Positions 16,106-26,644 of a DNA stretch of 64,000 bases are shown piece by piece. Location of the stretch: positions 3,923,588-3,987,587 of the forward strand of contig NZ_CP062788.1 in the NCBI RefSeq assembly GCF_025136295.1, read 5' to 3'. Under the pieces are notes generated by a model. That model ran no database searches. It was not told the DNA's origin and saw nothing but the letters and a program-made list of their open reading frames with translations. The translations under genes were made by a program, and so were the position numbers. Every line of letters begins with the position of its first letter. Positions within the stretch are counted from its first letter, which is position 1. Source of the DNA: Aestuariispira ectoiniformans (lineage in GTDB: Bacteria; Pseudomonadota; Alphaproteobacteria; UBA8366; Aestuariispiraceae).

Positions 16106-16918
16106 TCAGGAACCGAAAAACTGATCGGCAATCCTGTCGATCTCGCCGGTCGAATGCATATCCTTCAGGATTTCATCCATCTGGCGGACAAAATCCTCCT
16201 TGAAGGGATAACGTTCCGGCTGTTTGTTGGTGTAACCGATATAGGCCCAATGCCCCGCCCCTGTTGTCGCCTCTTGGATATGATGCTTGTCGGGATCATA
16301 TCTGCCCGATCGTTGCAGCGCCTGTAATTCCCACTGTATGGCGCGGCGGTCATTCACGAAGCAATCGATACGACCATGCACCAGCATACGCAGCCCGGTG
16401 TTGGTATCCGTCACCTCATTCAACTGGATCAGTCCGGCATTGACGGCACCGAAAAACGCGGGCCCCGGCGTCAGAAACCCCTGGTTGTTTCCGATCCGCA
16501 GATTGTAGAAATCATCCGGCCATTTGGAACGCGGGCGCCCCATCACGCTGTCGCGGCAAAAAATGGAGACCTGCTCCAGCAACATTGGTTGCGAGTAGGG
16601 CTGCATATAGGGGCGTTGCTCCGGGAAATAATACGGTGGGAAAATCGCGAAACCGTCCCCACGCGCAACGAGGGCCAACCCCCTTTTCCAGGGCAACATG
16701 CGGATTTTTACATCGAAACCGCGCACCCGCTTGAAGGCCTCGCGGAGGATGTTCACATAAATCCCCTGGGCCTGTCCGTCGTCCTCGTAGGAATAGGGGA
16801 TATAATCGTTATCGCCGATGATTTCGACGGAAATCAGTTCCGCCCTTGCCACAGAAATGGACAATACCAAGGCGGCAGCGATTGCCGACAGATATTGCAG
16901 GGGGCGCATCCAAGACAT
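16106..16918 (-). CDS. Periplasmic solute-binding protein family 3-like
   Basis: This 270-aa protein has a signal peptide (1-26, ARA end). The mature sequence begins with IIGDNDYIPYSYEDDGQAQG, continues GIYVNILREAFKRV and ends with DEILKDMHSTGEIDRIADQF. This is the fold pattern of SBP_bac_3 (amino-acid type) binding proteins. No permease or ATPase gene adjoins it, so it could feed a distant ABC system or act as a sensor-associated binding protein. The ligand cannot be read from the sequence. About 160 bp of upstream DNA separates it from divergent yejA. Confidence 0.8.
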   Translation of the reverse strand: MSWMRPLQYLSAIAAALVLSISVARAELISVEIIGDNDYIPYSYEDDGQAQGIYVNILREAFKRVRGFDVKIRMLPWKRGLALVARGDGFAIFPPYYFPEQRPYMQPYSQPMLLEQVSIFCRDSVMGRPRSKWPDDFYNLRIGNNQGFLTPGPAFFGAVNAGLIQLNEVTDTNTGLRMLVHGRIDCFVNDRRAIQWELQALQRSGRYDPDKHHIQEATTGAGHWAYIGYTNKQPERYPFKEDFVRQMDEILKDMHSTGEIDRIADQFFGS

Positions 16919-17076
16919 GGCTGGCTTACCTCTCCGCAGTGTTCCCCGTGTTCAGTGTAGCACATTTGCATTCACCGAAGGCCTTTCCCGTTCAACATCT
17001 TGTAAAATCAAAAATTTGCCGCTTTTTTGCGGTCTGGTAAGCGATTATAGTTTCATCAGCTAATAAGATCGCAAGG

Positions 17077-18939
17077 ATGAGAACAGGGGTCAGGGTCATC
17101 ATAAAAATCGCCATCGGGGTTGTCTTTTCCCTTACCGTCCTGCTGTCCACCGGGCAGGCCCACGAGTTGGACGGCGTGAAGGGCAGTTATGGAATCGCCA
17201 TCTATGGCGACATGAAATATCCATCGGATTTCACCCATTTCGACTATGCCAATCCCGATGCACCGAAGGGCGGCAAGCTGCGCCAGGCCGTTGTTTCCGA
17301 TGGTTACGACAGTTTCAATGTCGTCACCCCCAAGGGCCACCCGGCAGCCGGGATCAATCTGATCTATGAAAGCCTGATGGCGCAATCCGATGACGAACCC
17401 TTTGCCCTATACGGCTGGCTGGCGGATGACGTACACCTGGCCGACGACCGCAGTTCAATCGCCTTTCACATCCGCGACGAAGCCCGCTGGCACGACGGCA
17501 AGCCCATCACCGCCGACGACGTTATTTTCTCCTTCAACACCTTCGTTGAACACGGCGCGCCGCTTTACAAGCTGTACTACGGTGATGTGGCTGATGTTAA
17601 AAAACTGGACGATAAGACCGTCCGCTTCAACTTCAAGACCACAAAAAACAAAGAATTGCCCCTGATCCTGGGACAGTTGACCATCCTGCCCAAACACTAC
17701 TGGGAAAGCCGCGATATCACGCGCACCACCCTGGAACCACCGCTGGGAAGTGGCCCCTATCGCATCAAGGATTTCGAGGGAAACCGCTATATCACCTATG
17801 AGCGGGTGAAGGACTATTGGGCCAAGGACCTGCCGGTCAACAAAGGCCGCTTCAACTTCGACATCATGCAATATGACTATTATTCGGACACATCCGTCGC
17901 CCAGGAGGCCTTCAAGGCGGGCGAGTTCGACTTCCGTTGGGAAAATACCGCCAAGGACTGGGCGCTGGCCTATGACATCCCCGCCGTGCGCGACGGGCGG
18001 ATCGTCAAACAGACTTTTAAGGACAAGACGGCCCAGGTGATGCTGGGTCTGCTGTTCAACATGCGCAAGGACAAGTTCAAGGACCGGCGCGTCCGCAAGG
18101 CCCTGACCGCCATCTACGACCATAGCTGGTCCAACAAAAACCTGTTTTTCAACCAGTATTCCCATCTGCGCAGCTTTTTCGGGGACGGCGATCTTGCGGC
18201 CAAGGGCCTGCCACAGGGGCGTGAACTGGCAATATTGAACCAGTACCGCGATCAACTGCCACCGGAAGTCTTCACCCGGGAATACAACCCGCCCAGCACA
18301 AACCGGCCCAACGGCCTGCGTGACAACCTGCTCAAGGCCTCAGACCTGCTGGAAGAAGCAGGCTGGGTGATCGACCCGGACACATTGATGCGGGTGAATA
18401 AAGAAACCGGAGAGCCTTTCACAATCGAAATCCTGATGAGCAGTACCTCATTGCAACGTGTGCTGCTGCCGATCGCCCGCAACCTGAAACGGCTGGGCAT
18501 CGAGGCCAAGCTGAACATTGCGGATTCCTCACAATACATCAAACGGGTACGCGACCGGGATTTCGACATGATCTGGCTGGGTTGGGCACAGTCCCTGTCA
18601 CCCGGCAACGAACAGCGCGAGCAATGGGGCAGCGCCTCTGCCGACAGCCCCGCAAGCCAGAATTACACCGGCCTGAAAAATCCCGTCGTCGACGCCTTGA
18701 TCGAAAAGATCATTACCGCCCCTGACCGGAAGGAACTGGAGGCACATGTCCGTGCGCTGGATCGGGTGTTGCAATGGCAATATCTGCTCGTGCCCGGTTA
18801 CTATTCGATGACCGACCGGGTTCTGCGCTGGAACAAATTCGGCCTGCCCGAGGTACAGCCCTGGTCCGGTTACAGCCTGACGACCTGGTGGTACGATCCC
18901 GTGTTGGCGCGCAAACACGGCCTGGCCGGGGAGAGTTAA
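17077..18939 (+). CDS. yejA: YejA-type peptide ABC transporter substrate-binding protein
   Basis: The 620-aa lipid-free periplasmic binding protein (signal peptide about 1-28, GQA cleavage) belongs to the SBP_bac_5 family. Seen motifs are YGIAIYGDMKYPSDFTHFDY near the mature N terminus, PKGGKLRQA, and the GSGPYRIKDFEGN segment typical of oligopeptide binders. YejA works with YejBEF to import peptides; in enterobacteria the system takes up microcin C. It is the first gene of a tight four-gene operon, with yejB starting 3 nt after its stop. The ATG follows AAGG very closely, so the exact start has some doubt. Confidence 0.92.
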   Translation: MRTGVRVIIKIAIGVVFSLTVLLSTGQAHELDGVKGSYGIAIYGDMKYPSDFTHFDYANPDAPKGGKLRQAVVSDGYDSFNVVTPKGHPAAGINLIYESLMAQSDDEPFALYGWLADDVHLADDRSSIAFHIRDEARWHDGKPITADDVIFSFNTFVEHGAPLYKLYYGDVADVKKLDDKTVRFNFKTTKNKELPLILGQLTILPKHYWESRDITRTTLEPPLGSGPYRIKDFEGNRYITYERVKDYWAKDLPVNKGRFNFDIMQYDYYSDTSVAQEAFKAGEFDFRWENTAKDWALAYDIPAVRDGRIVKQTFKDKTAQVMLGLLFNMRKDKFKDRRVRKALTAIYDHSWSNKNLFFNQYSHLRSFFGDGDLAAKGLPQGRELAILNQYRDQLPPEVFTREYNPPSTNRPNGLRDNLLKASDLLEEAGWVIDPDTLMRVNKETGEPFTIEILMSSTSLQRVLLPIARNLKRLGIEAKLNIADSSQYIKRVRDRDFDMIWLGWAQSLSPGNEQREQWGSASADSPASQNYTGLKNPVVDALIEKIITAPDRKELEAHVRALDRVLQWQYLLVPGYYSMTDRVLRWNKFGLPEVQPWSGYSLTTWWYDPVLARKHGLAGES

Positions 18940-18942
18940 GCA

Positions 18943-20052
18943 ATGCTTCCTTATATCATCAGACGCCTGTTTCTGGTCATACCGACATTGTTCCTGATCG
19001 TGCTGATCAACTTCGTGATCGTGCAACTGGCCCCGGGCGGCCCCGTGGAACAATTGATCGCGGAACTTGAGGGAACGGCAACCACGTCCGGCGCCCGTTT
19101 TGGCAGTGGCGCACAGGGGGATGTGGGCGCGCCCGCCGTGCAGAACAACAAAGGCGACGGTGAAAGCAGCAACTACCGCGGTTCACGCGGGCTGGACCCG
19201 GAATTCGTCGCCCAGATCGAAAAACAATTCGGTTTTGACAAGCCCATGTATGAGCGATTTTTCCTGATGCTGGGCAATTATCTGCGTTTCGACTTCGGGG
19301 AAAGCTATTTCCGGGACCAGAAGGTCATTGATCTAGTGATCGACAAGATGCCGGTCTCCATATCCTTGGGTGTGTGGACGACGTTGCTCACCTACCTTAT
19401 TTCCATCCCGCTCGGCATTCGCAAGGCCGTGCGGGACGGCAGCAGCTTCGACGTCTGGACCAGCGGGGCGGTGATCGTGGGCAACGCCATCCCCTCCTTC
19501 CTCTTCGCAGTGCTTTTGCTGGTCCTGTTTGCCGGTGGACGTTATCTGGACTGGTTCCCCTTGCGCGGGCTGACTTCCGACAATTGGGAATTGATGTCCT
19601 GGCCCGCGCGGATCGTCGACTATTTCTGGCATATCGCCCTGCCTGTCGCCTCCATGGTAATCGGTGCATTCGCCGGGCTGACCATGCTGACCAAGAACAG
19701 CTTTCTTGACCAGATTCGCGCGCAATATGTACTGACCGCACGTGCCAAGGGGCTGACCGAACATCGTGTGCTATACGGCCATGTCTTCCGCAATGCGATG
19801 CTGATCGTGATTGCAGGCTTTCCTGCCGCCTTTATCGGCATTCTGTTCACAAGCGCCCTGCTGATCGAGGTGATCTTCTCGCTCGACGGGCTGGGTAGGC
19901 TTGGGTGGGAGGCCCTGGTCAAGCGGGACTACCCGATCATGTTCGGCACGCTTTACTTCTTTACCCTGCTGGGCCTCCTCATGGGGATCATCAACGACGT
20001 GCTTTATATGGTTATCGACCCGCGCATTGATTTTGAAGCGAGGGACCAGTGA
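18943..20052 (+). CDS. yejB: YejB-type ABC transporter permease
   Basis: The 369-aa inner membrane protein has an N-terminal helix ([25 protein letters not shown] in outline) and a periplasmic stretch of about 100 residues. The BPD_transp_1 domain follows, with the EAA loop [20 protein letters not shown]. The long insert with [10 protein letters not shown] is typical of YejB. It forms the channel with YejE. The stop codon overlaps a GTG and lies 3 nt before the ATG of yejE. Confidence 0.94.
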   Translation: MLPYIIRRLFLVIPTLFLIVLINFVIVQLAPGGPVEQLIAELEGTATTSGARFGSGAQGDVGAPAVQNNKGDGESSNYRGSRGLDPEFVAQIEKQFGFDKPMYERFFLMLGNYLRFDFGESYFRDQKVIDLVIDKMPVSISLGVWTTLLTYLISIPLGIRKAVRDGSSFDVWTSGAVIVGNAIPSFLFAVLLLVLFAGGRYLDWFPLRGLTSDNWELMSWPARIVDYFWHIALPVASMVIGAFAGLTMLTKNSFLDQIRAQYVLTARAKGLTEHRVLYGHVFRNAMLIVIAGFPAAFIGILFTSALLIEVIFSLDGLGRLGWEALVKRDYPIMFGTLYFFTLLGLLMGIINDVLYMVIDPRIDFEARDQ

Positions 20053-20054
20053 CC

Positions 20055-21119
20055 ATGACAAGGAAGCAGCGCAAGGTTCTCGGTCTGTTGCCGGTCTCCC
20101 CCATCACCTGGCAGCGGTATTTGCGGTTCCGGGCGAACCATCGCGCCAGATGGTCTCTGTGGATTTTCCTGGCATTGTTTATCATCAGCCTGTTTGCGGA
20201 ATTCATCGCCAATGACCGGCCACTTGTCGTCTATCACGGGGGCAGTCTCTATTTCCCGGCGCTCATTGCCTATCCGGAAACGGATTTCGGTGGTGAGTTC
20301 AAGACCGAGGCTGATTATACCGACCCCTATGTGATCAATCTGATTGAGGAGGACGGCTGGCTGATCCGTGCACCGATCCCCTTCCGCTATGACACATTCG
20401 TCGTCGGGCTGGATACGCCATCGCCCTCCGCGCCGACCGCGCAGAACTTGCTGGGCACGGATGATCAGGCCCGCGACGTAGTCGCAAGGTTGATCTATGG
20501 CTTTCGTATATCCGTTCTGTTCGGCCTGCTGCTGACTGTTTTCAGTTCCATCATTGGTGTCGGCGCTGGCGCGTTGCAGGGGTATTTCGGCGGATTGGTG
20601 GACCTGTTGGGACAGCGTTTCATCGAGGTATGGGGCGGGTTGCCAACGCTTTTCATCCTGATGATCCTGGCCAATATCATCACACCCAGTTTCTGGTGGC
20701 TGCTCGGCCTGTTGCTGTTGTTTAGCTGGACGGCGCTGACCGGTGTGGTCCGGGCAGAGGTTTTACGGGCGCGCAATTTTGAATATGTCCGCGCCGCACG
20801 TGCACTGGGTGTCAGCAATATGACAATCATGTTCCGCCATATCCTGCCCAACGCCATGGTCGCGACGGTCACCTTCCTGCCCTTCATCACCGCAGGATCG
20901 CTGGTCACGCTCACCTCGCTGGATTTCCTGGGCTTCGGCCTGCCACCGGGATCGCCCTCGCTGGGCGAGATGCTGCAACAGGGCCGATCCAATCTTTATG
21001 CGCCCTGGCTGACCTTCACCGCCTTCTTCGCCATTGCGATCATGTTGTCACTGCTGGTTTTCGTAGGCGAAGGCATACGTGACGCCTTTGACCCCCGCAA
21101 AGCGGTCCGTGAGGAGTAA
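20055..21119 (+). CDS. yejE: YejE-type ABC transporter permease
   Basis: The second permease of the peptide importer is 354 aa from the ATG at 20055. A GTG at 20049 overlaps the yejB stop, but AGGGAC sits 8 nt from the ATG. The N terminus has RFRANHRARWSLW and a first helix with FLALFIISLFAEFIAN. A periplasmic insert contains LLGTDDQARDV, and the EAA loop is ARALGVSNMTIMFRHILPN. These match YejE/OppC-type permeases. It lies 6 nt ahead of yejF. Confidence 0.94.
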   Translation: MTRKQRKVLGLLPVSPITWQRYLRFRANHRARWSLWIFLALFIISLFAEFIANDRPLVVYHGGSLYFPALIAYPETDFGGEFKTEADYTDPYVINLIEEDGWLIRAPIPFRYDTFVVGLDTPSPSAPTAQNLLGTDDQARDVVARLIYGFRISVLFGLLLTVFSSIIGVGAGALQGYFGGLVDLLGQRFIEVWGGLPTLFILMILANIITPSFWWLLGLLLLFSWTALTGVVRAEVLRARNFEYVRAARALGVSNMTIMFRHILPNAMVATVTFLPFITAGSLVTLTSLDFLGFGLPPGSPSLGEMLQQGRSNLYAPWLTFTAFFAIAIMLSLLVFVGEGIRDAFDPRKAVREE

Positions 21120-21125
21120 CCCGCC

Positions 21126-22754
21126 ATGTCCGATCCACTCCTGTCCGTGAAAGACCTGTCCGTCGACTTCCATATGGCCGACGGCGATCTTACCGCAGTG
21201 GAGCATGTCTCTTTTGACCTGGCCAAGGGGGAAACCCTGGCCCTGGTCGGGGAAAGCGGCTCCGGCAAGTCAGTCACGGCCCTGTCGGTCCTGCAACTGC
21301 TGCCCTACCCCACCGCCTCCCATCCCAATGGGTCGATCAGGCTGGACGGCAAGGAAGTCGTCGGCGCACCGGTAAAGGAACTGCGCCGGATCAGAGGCAA
21401 CAAGGTCTCTATGATCTTCCAGGAACCGATGACGTCCCTCAACCCGCTGCATACGGTCGAAAAACAAATCCGTGAAAGCCTGCTGATCCATAAGGGCCTG
21501 ACACCACAGCAGGCACGGCCACGGGTGATCGAACTGTTGGACCTGGTAGGCATCCGCAATCCGGAAGAACGCCTGAACTCCTACCCCCATGAACTGTCCG
21601 GCGGGCAGCGTCAGCGCGTGATGATCGCCATGGCGCTGGCCAATGAGCCGGACCTCCTGATCGCGGATGAACCGACCACCGCACTGGACGTCACCATCCA
21701 GGCCCAGATTCTGAAGCTGTTGAAAGAACTACAGCAAAAATTCGGCATGGCGATCCTGTTCATCACCCATGATCTGGGCATCGTGCGGGAAATGGCGGGC
21801 CGGGTCTGCGTGATGCAACAGGGTAGAATCGTCGAACAGGGCGAGACCACCTCGGTCTTCGACAATCCGCAGGATACCTATACCAGACATCTGCTCGCCG
21901 CCCAGCCCAAGGGCCGCAAGGCGCCGGTCCCGGAGAACGCCCCGATCATCCTGAAAGGCGAGGATGTGAAGGTATGGTTCCCGATCAAGCGTGGCGTCTT
22001 CCGGCGCACGGTGGACTATATCCGTGCCGTCGACGGCATCTCTCTTACCATCCGGCAGGGGCAGACCCTGGGCGTGGTGGGGGAAAGCGGCTCCGGCAAG
22101 ACGACGCTGGGCATGGCGCTTTTACGCCTGCTGTCCTCCAAAGGCGGCATTACCTTCGGCGACCGGAGTATCCAGGGCCTGGGGCAGCGCGAATTACGCC
22201 CCCTGCGTCAGGAAATGCAGGTCGTCTTCCAGGACCCCTTCGGCAGTCTCAGCCCGCGTATGTCCGTTGGTGATATCGTCGGCGAGGGCCTGCGCGTTCA
22301 CCGGCCAAAACTGGACGAGTCGGAACGGGACGACCTTGTTGCCAACGCCCTGCGGGAGGTACAGCTCGACCCAGAAGCCCTGCATCGCTATCCACATGAA
22401 TTCTCCGGTGGACAGCGCCAGCGTATCGCTATCGCCCGTGCGCTTATCCTTAAACCAAAATTCATTGTGCTGGACGAACCCACATCGGCGCTGGACATGT
22501 CGGTTCAGGCGGAAATCGTGGATTTGCTACGTGGACTGCAGGAAAAACACGGTCTGTCCTATCTCTTTATCAGCCATGACCTGAAAGTGGTTCGCGCCAT
22601 GGCCGATGAAGTCCTGGTCATGCAGGAAGGAAAGGTCGTGGAACACGGAGCCGCCGACCAGATATTCGATGCCCCGGACAAGGCCTATACCAAAGCCCTG
22701 ATGGCCGCCGCCTTCAAGCTAAAGGCCGATGAAAGCGGGGCTGTGGCAATATAG
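21126..22754 (+). CDS. yejF: YejF-type ABC transporter ATPase (two ABC domains)
   Basis: The 542-aa fused ATPase powers the YejABEF importer. Domain 1 has Walker A GESGSGKS, signature LSGGQRQRV and Walker [13 protein letters not shown]. Domain 2 has [20 protein letters not shown] and [12 protein letters not shown]. Both have the H-loop in ITHDLG and ISHDLK, so all nucleotide sites look active. It is the last gene of the operon. A GC-rich 8-bp inverted repeat (22762-22769 with 22780-22787) follows the stop and overlaps the convergent marR end. Confidence 0.95.
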   Translation: MSDPLLSVKDLSVDFHMADGDLTAVEHVSFDLAKGETLALVGESGSGKSVTALSVLQLLPYPTASHPNGSIRLDGKEVVGAPVKELRRIRGNKVSMIFQEPMTSLNPLHTVEKQIRESLLIHKGLTPQQARPRVIELLDLVGIRNPEERLNSYPHELSGGQRQRVMIAMALANEPDLLIADEPTTALDVTIQAQILKLLKELQQKFGMAILFITHDLGIVREMAGRVCVMQQGRIVEQGETTSVFDNPQDTYTRHLLAAQPKGRKAPVPENAPIILKGEDVKVWFPIKRGVFRRTVDYIRAVDGISLTIRQGQTLGVVGESGSGKTTLGMALLRLLSSKGGITFGDRSIQGLGQRELRPLRQEMQVVFQDPFGSLSPRMSVGDIVGEGLRVHRPKLDESERDDLVANALREVQLDPEALHRYPHEFSGGQRQRIAIARALILKPKFIVLDEPTSALDMSVQAEIVDLLRGLQEKHGLSYLFISHDLKVVRAMADEVLVMQEGKVVEHGAADQIFDAPDKAYTKALMAAAFKLKADESGAVAI

Positions 22755-22770
22755 AAGATTAACGGGGCGC

Positions 22771-23121
22771 TTATTCTTCCGCCCCGTCGCCTGCTTCCAT
22801 GATCAGGTCGGCGAATTCGGACAGATAAACCGATCCCTTGACCGTGCGCTGGATATTGACCGAGCGGCGGTCATTCTCATCCGGTTTCCGGCGGACCATG
22901 CCCAGTTCCGACAAGCGGTCCAAGGCGCGGGTGATCGCGGGTTTGGAAACGTTCAGCATATCCGCCAGGCCGCGCACCGTATGGGGTGGCTGGGTCAGGT
23001 AGACGGTGGTCAACACCGCCATCTGACGGGCAGACAGGTCCGGCGAATCCCGCCGAACGCTTTCGACGATGGCACCCTGCCACAAGGCAAGCGCCTGATT
23101 TTGTGTCAATTTCACAGTCAT
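22771..23121 (-). CDS. MarR-family transcriptional regulator
   Basis: The 116-aa protein is a compact winged helix-turn-helix: LSARQMAVLTTVYLTQPPHT, then VRGLADMLNVSKPAITRALDRL (recognition helix) and the wing GMVRRKPDENDRRSVNI. This is the MarR fold, shorter than usual because the N-terminal dimer helix is reduced. It converges with yejF and lies 60 bp from the aminopeptidase gene on the same strand. Its target is unknown. Confidence 0.85.
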   Translation of the reverse strand: MTVKLTQNQALALWQGAIVESVRRDSPDLSARQMAVLTTVYLTQPPHTVRGLADMLNVSKPAITRALDRLSELGMVRRKPDENDRRSVNIQRTVKGSVYLSEFADLIMEAGDGAEE

Positions 23122-23181
23122 ATCGATTTCGTTATGATTACAGCTTGACCATAGCCAAGGGTGCTAACGGGATCAAGGTGC

Positions 23182-24552
23182 TTATCCAAAACGATTAGCG
23201 ATATAGCTATAGACCGCCCGGATTCCCTGCGCTTCACCGCCTTCCGGCCGTCCGTCGCGGGCAGAGAGGTTCCAGCTCATCAGGTCGATATGTGCCCAGT
23301 CGATATCCTCGCCAACGAACTCCTGCAGGAACAGGGCGGCTGTGATCGACCCCCCGTATGGACCACTGGAACAGTTTGAAATGTCTGCCGTTTTACTGTC
23401 GAGCAGCTTCCGGTAGGACGCGAATAACGGCATCCGCCAAAGCGGGTCCGAATCGCTGGTGGAAAACTGCAGGACTTCCCCGGCCAGTTGGTCACTGTTG
23501 GTGAACAGCGCCGGCATTTCCGTGCCAAGCGCCACTCGCGCCGCGCCGGTAAGCGTGGCAAAGTCAAAGATCACCTCCGGCTTGTCCTCGGAAGCCAGCA
23601 CCAGTGCATCGGCCAGCACCAGACGGCCTTCGGCATCGGTGTTGTAGATTTCCACTGTCTTGCCATTGCGCGCCGTCAGAATATCCATCGGACGATAGGC
23701 ATTGCCGGAAACAGCGTTTTCCACCGCCGAGATCAACACGCGCAGGCGCACATCCAGGCCGGTTGCCATGATCATCCGTGCCAGCCCCAGAACCTGTGCA
23801 GAGCCGCCCATGTCCTTTTTCATCATCAGCATGCCGCTGGCCGGTTTCAGGTCCAGCCCGCCGCTGTCAAAGCAGACGCCCTTGCCCACCAGGGTCACTT
23901 TCGGCGCCGTCGGCTCTCCCCAGGTCAAGTCGATCAGGCGCGGGTCCCGGCTGCTGGCGCGACCGACCGCATGGATCATCGGGAAATTCTCTTTCAGAAG
24001 GTCCTTGCCTTTGACAACCGACACTTCACCGCCGAATTCCTTTGCCAGTTCCTTGGCGGTATCGGCCAGTTCGCGCGGCCCCATGTCACTGGACGGGGTG
24101 TTGACCAGATCGCGCGTCAGATAGATGGCAGAAGCCTGCGCCTTCACAAATTCCCGGTCGGCTTCCACCGGCCAGATTAGTTCGCGCAGTCCTTCCTCGG
24201 ATTTCCTGTAGCGGTCAAAACGATACTGGCCCAGCGCCCAGCCGAGCGTTGCCGCATTGGCCGCAGTCCCGTCCTTGTCTGCATCTATGCGGTAACGTCC
24301 CGCCGGAAGTTTGGCAACCACGCCCCCCCAGGACCAGATCGGTTCTGCGTCATCCACACCGACCAGCGCCGTATCGACCCCGTTTTCCCCCGGCAGCAGC
24401 AGCACGCTGCCCGCCTTCGCCTCATAGTGAGATGCCTCTACCCAGGCTTTGTATTGCTCACCATGGCGGTTCAGCCAGTCCGGCAGGCTTTTTTCACAAA
24501 GCGGGATCAGGGCAACGGTCTTTTTGGTCGCGCGGTCCACAAAACACTGCAT
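23182..24552 (-). CDS. Leucyl aminopeptidase family protein (M17)
   Basis: This 456-aa cytosolic metallopeptidase has the M17 catalytic domain: VTLVGKGVCFDSGGLDLKP with the metal-binding Lys and Asp, MKKDMGGSA, and the family signature NTDAEGRLVLADAL. The N-terminal domain is shorter and less conserved than in PepA, as in the alphaproteobacterial second M17 group. It releases N-terminal residues from peptides, which fits the nearby peptide importer, although that operon is on the other strand. It is followed upstream by the TPM operon with a 39-bp gap. Confidence 0.92.
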   Translation of the reverse strand: MQCFVDRATKKTVALIPLCEKSLPDWLNRHGEQYKAWVEASHYEAKAGSVLLLPGENGVDTALVGVDDAEPIWSWGGVVAKLPAGRYRIDADKDGTAANAATLGWALGQYRFDRYRKSEEGLRELIWPVEADREFVKAQASAIYLTRDLVNTPSSDMGPRELADTAKELAKEFGGEVSVVKGKDLLKENFPMIHAVGRASSRDPRLIDLTWGEPTAPKVTLVGKGVCFDSGGLDLKPASGMLMMKKDMGGSAQVLGLARMIMATGLDVRLRVLISAVENAVSGNAYRPMDILTARNGKTVEIYNTDAEGRLVLADALVLASEDKPEVIFDFATLTGAARVALGTEMPALFTNSDQLAGEVLQFSTSDSDPLWRMPLFASYRKLLDSKTADISNCSSGPYGGSITAALFLQEFVGEDIDWAHIDLMSWNLSARDGRPEGGEAQGIRAVYSYIANRFG

Positions 24553-24591
24553 TAGGGAACTCCCGAGAAATCTTTCGTTCTGATTGTCTGT

Positions 24592-25209
24592 TTACTTGTC
24601 TATCACGTCATTGGAAAGCGAACCGTCACGCAAGTTGTCCGACGGAAAGTGACGCGTCAGCAGGTCGCCGCATTGTTCAACCGCATGAACCAGTCCATCC
24701 AGGGCCTTGCCCTCCCTGACCCGGCCGGTCAGCTCATTCACCAGTTCCTGCCAATAGCCGTCCGGCACCTGGGCGTTAATGCCATGGTCGGCGATGATCT
24801 CCACATGATGTTCCAACTCGGAGACAAAAATCATGATTGCATTATTGTCCGGCGTCGCGTGAAGACCGTGATCGAAGAACAGGGTCCGGGCATTCCGGTT
24901 CGCCCGGCGATGCTTCACCGACGATGGAAGCAACAGCCCTTTTAGCGGAGACAACTGGAACAGAAGGTTCGAGACGACAAAGACACCTATCTGGGCGCCA
25001 TAGACGCCAAGAAGCGACCAGTCGAGCCCCAACAGGCCGATTACCGCCGGGGCAAACAGGGCGAGCCCTGCGGACCACAATAGCGGGATATAGAGATATT
25101 CGTCCGATTCCTTGAGAACCACGGCCACAATATCGCCACTGGTTATTTCCTCTGCCTTGTCGATTGCCTCGACCAGGCTCTTTCGTTCGTTTGCACTCAA
25201 CAATGCCAT
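24592..25209 (-). CDS. TPM-domain membrane protein
   Basis: The 205-aa product from the ATG at 25209 contains an N-terminal NERKSLVEAIDKAEEITSGDIVAVV segment (motif outline) and two membrane helices (about 42-80). A C-terminal half follows with NAIMIFVSELEHHVEIIADHGI, the core of the TPM (YgcG-like) domain. It lies 1 bp after the preceding TPM gene and forms an operon with it and lemA. Such lemA-TPM-TPM triads occur widely in Proteobacteria; the cellular role is not established. Confidence 0.85.
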   Translation of the reverse strand: MALLSANERKSLVEAIDKAEEITSGDIVAVVLKESDEYLYIPLLWSAGLALFAPAVIGLLGLDWSLLGVYGAQIGVFVVSNLLFQLSPLKGLLLPSSVKHRRANRNARTLFFDHGLHATPDNNAIMIFVSELEHHVEIIADHGINAQVPDGYWQELVNELTGRVREGKALDGLVHAVEQCGDLLTRHFPSDNLRDGSLSNDVIDK

Positions 25210-25210
25210 C

Positions 25211-25957
25211 TTACCATCCCCCCGACGCGCCGCCGCCACCGGAACTGCCACCACCGCCTGAGAATCCTCCGCCGCCAAAACCACCACCGCTGGAAAAGCC
25301 TCCGCCATGGTAGCGATGGCCGTGGCTAATGTATATGCCGCTTCTGCCGCCCCGGGTTACGCGGAGCACAAATAGGAAGATCATGGCAATTACGAAGAAT
25401 ACGAACATCAGGAAATCACTGTCGATGCCACCACCGCTCTTGCCGTCCTTGATCCATTCGGGCGGTGTTCCCGCCAGAACGTCTAACACGGCCGCTGTGC
25501 CATCTTTTATGCCCTGGGCATAGGCCTGTTTCTTGAAAGCCGGAATGATCTTGCGCTGGATGATCAACTTGGACGTGGCGTCCGTCAGCAAGCCTTCCAG
25601 GCCATAGCCGACTTCGATGCGCACCTTCCGTTCATTGGGCGCCACCAGCAACAGCACGCCGTTGTCATGTTCCTTCTGCCCAAGCTTCCAATGGCGGAAC
25701 AGGCGGTTTGCATAATCCTCGATCGCATAGCCCTGCAGCGAAGGAACAGTCGCGACCACGACCTGATTGGACTTTGCCTGTTCATGGGCGCGCAGCTTTT
25801 CCGTCAGGGCGGCACGTTCACCGCCGGAAAGCAGCGCCGCATCATCCACCACACGCCCGGTCAGTTTTGGAAAATCCGGATCGGCCAGCACCTGTACTGG
25901 CACGATCGCCAGCAGCAGGACGAATACCGCAAGAGACTTGCGCAGGACCGCAGTCAT
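25211..25957 (-). CDS. TPM-domain protein, YgcG family
   Basis: The 248-aa exported protein has a signal peptide (1-25), then a TPM domain starting FPKLTGRVVDDAALLSGGE and containing YAIEDYANRLFRHWKLG and DNGVLLLVAPNERKVRIEVGYGLEG (motif outline). A membrane helix (about 184-202) follows, then a Gly/Ser-rich tail with the repeating GGGF/GGGG pattern. The tail ends in GGW, a hallmark of this family. The ATG overlaps the lemA stop codon by one base, so translation is coupled. Confidence 0.9.
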   Translation of the reverse strand: MTAVLRKSLAVFVLLLAIVPVQVLADPDFPKLTGRVVDDAALLSGGERAALTEKLRAHEQAKSNQVVVATVPSLQGYAIEDYANRLFRHWKLGQKEHDNGVLLLVAPNERKVRIEVGYGLEGLLTDATSKLIIQRKIIPAFKKQAYAQGIKDGTAAVLDVLAGTPPEWIKDGKSGGGIDSDFLMFVFFVIAMIFLFVLRVTRGGRSGIYISHGHRYHGGGFSSGGGFGGGGFSGGGGSSGGGGASGGW

Positions 25958-26562
25958 CAGCCGTTCCCCATCTTGATGACGGGAGCGTTTTCAATGCCTT
26001 CCTGATCCACCGTGAAATTCTGCAGCGGCACCGCATCGGAATAGAGGATCATGGCCCAGATCCGGCCGGGGAAGGTGCGCAGTTCGGTGTTATAGGCCTG
26101 CACCGCCTGGATGTAGTCGCGACGGGCCACGGAAATCCGGTTCTCCGTGCCTTCAAGTTGTGCCTGCAACGCCAGGAAGTTTTCGCTGGCTTTCAGGTCC
26201 GGGTAGCGTTCCGACACCACCATCAGCCGCGACAGCGCCTGGGTCAGCGCCCCCTGGCTCTGCTGGAAAGCCTGGAAAGCCTGCGGATTGGTCAGGATAT
26301 CCTTGGGGATATTGATCTGGGAGACCTTCGCCCGCGCCTCTGTCACCGCCGTCAGCGTTTCGCGTTCATGGGTGGCATAACCTTTGACCACCTCAACCAG
26401 GTTGGGGATCAGGTCCGCCCGGCGTTTATACTGGTTCAGGACCTGCGACCAACTGGCCTTCGCCTGTTCATCCAGAGTGGGAATCGCATTCACGCCACAG
26501 CCCGTAAGAAGCAGACTGAACCCGACGATCACCAGAAAAGACCGAAGCCAAGATTGGCGCAT
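25957..26562 (-). CDS. lemA: LemA-family lipoprotein
   Basis: The 201-aa protein starts with a lipoprotein signal ending LLLTGC (lipidated Cys22). The LemA signature follows: KASWSQVLNQYKRRADLIPNLV, then VKGYATHERETLTAVTEARA (motif outlines). The rest is predicted coiled helices. LemA and TPM proteins form an envelope module of unknown function. It is first in the three-gene operon. Confidence 0.92.
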   Translation of the reverse strand: MRQSWLRSFLVIVGFSLLLTGCGVNAIPTLDEQAKASWSQVLNQYKRRADLIPNLVEVVKGYATHERETLTAVTEARAKVSQINIPKDILTNPQAFQAFQQSQGALTQALSRLMVVSERYPDLKASENFLALQAQLEGTENRISVARRDYIQAVQAYNTELRTFPGRIWAMILYSDAVPLQNFTVDQEGIENAPVIKMGNG

Positions 26563-26644
26563 AATGAACCCCCAGAATGTCGTTATTGCCTTAAGCCTTG
26601 GTGAAATCTAAAGTTTCGCTGCATTCAGTCAACAGGAAAGCATC

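Noticed and set aside
22762-22787. Terminator after yejF
   Set aside because: The 8-bp GC stem is there, but no T-run follows on either strand and it overlaps the marR end.
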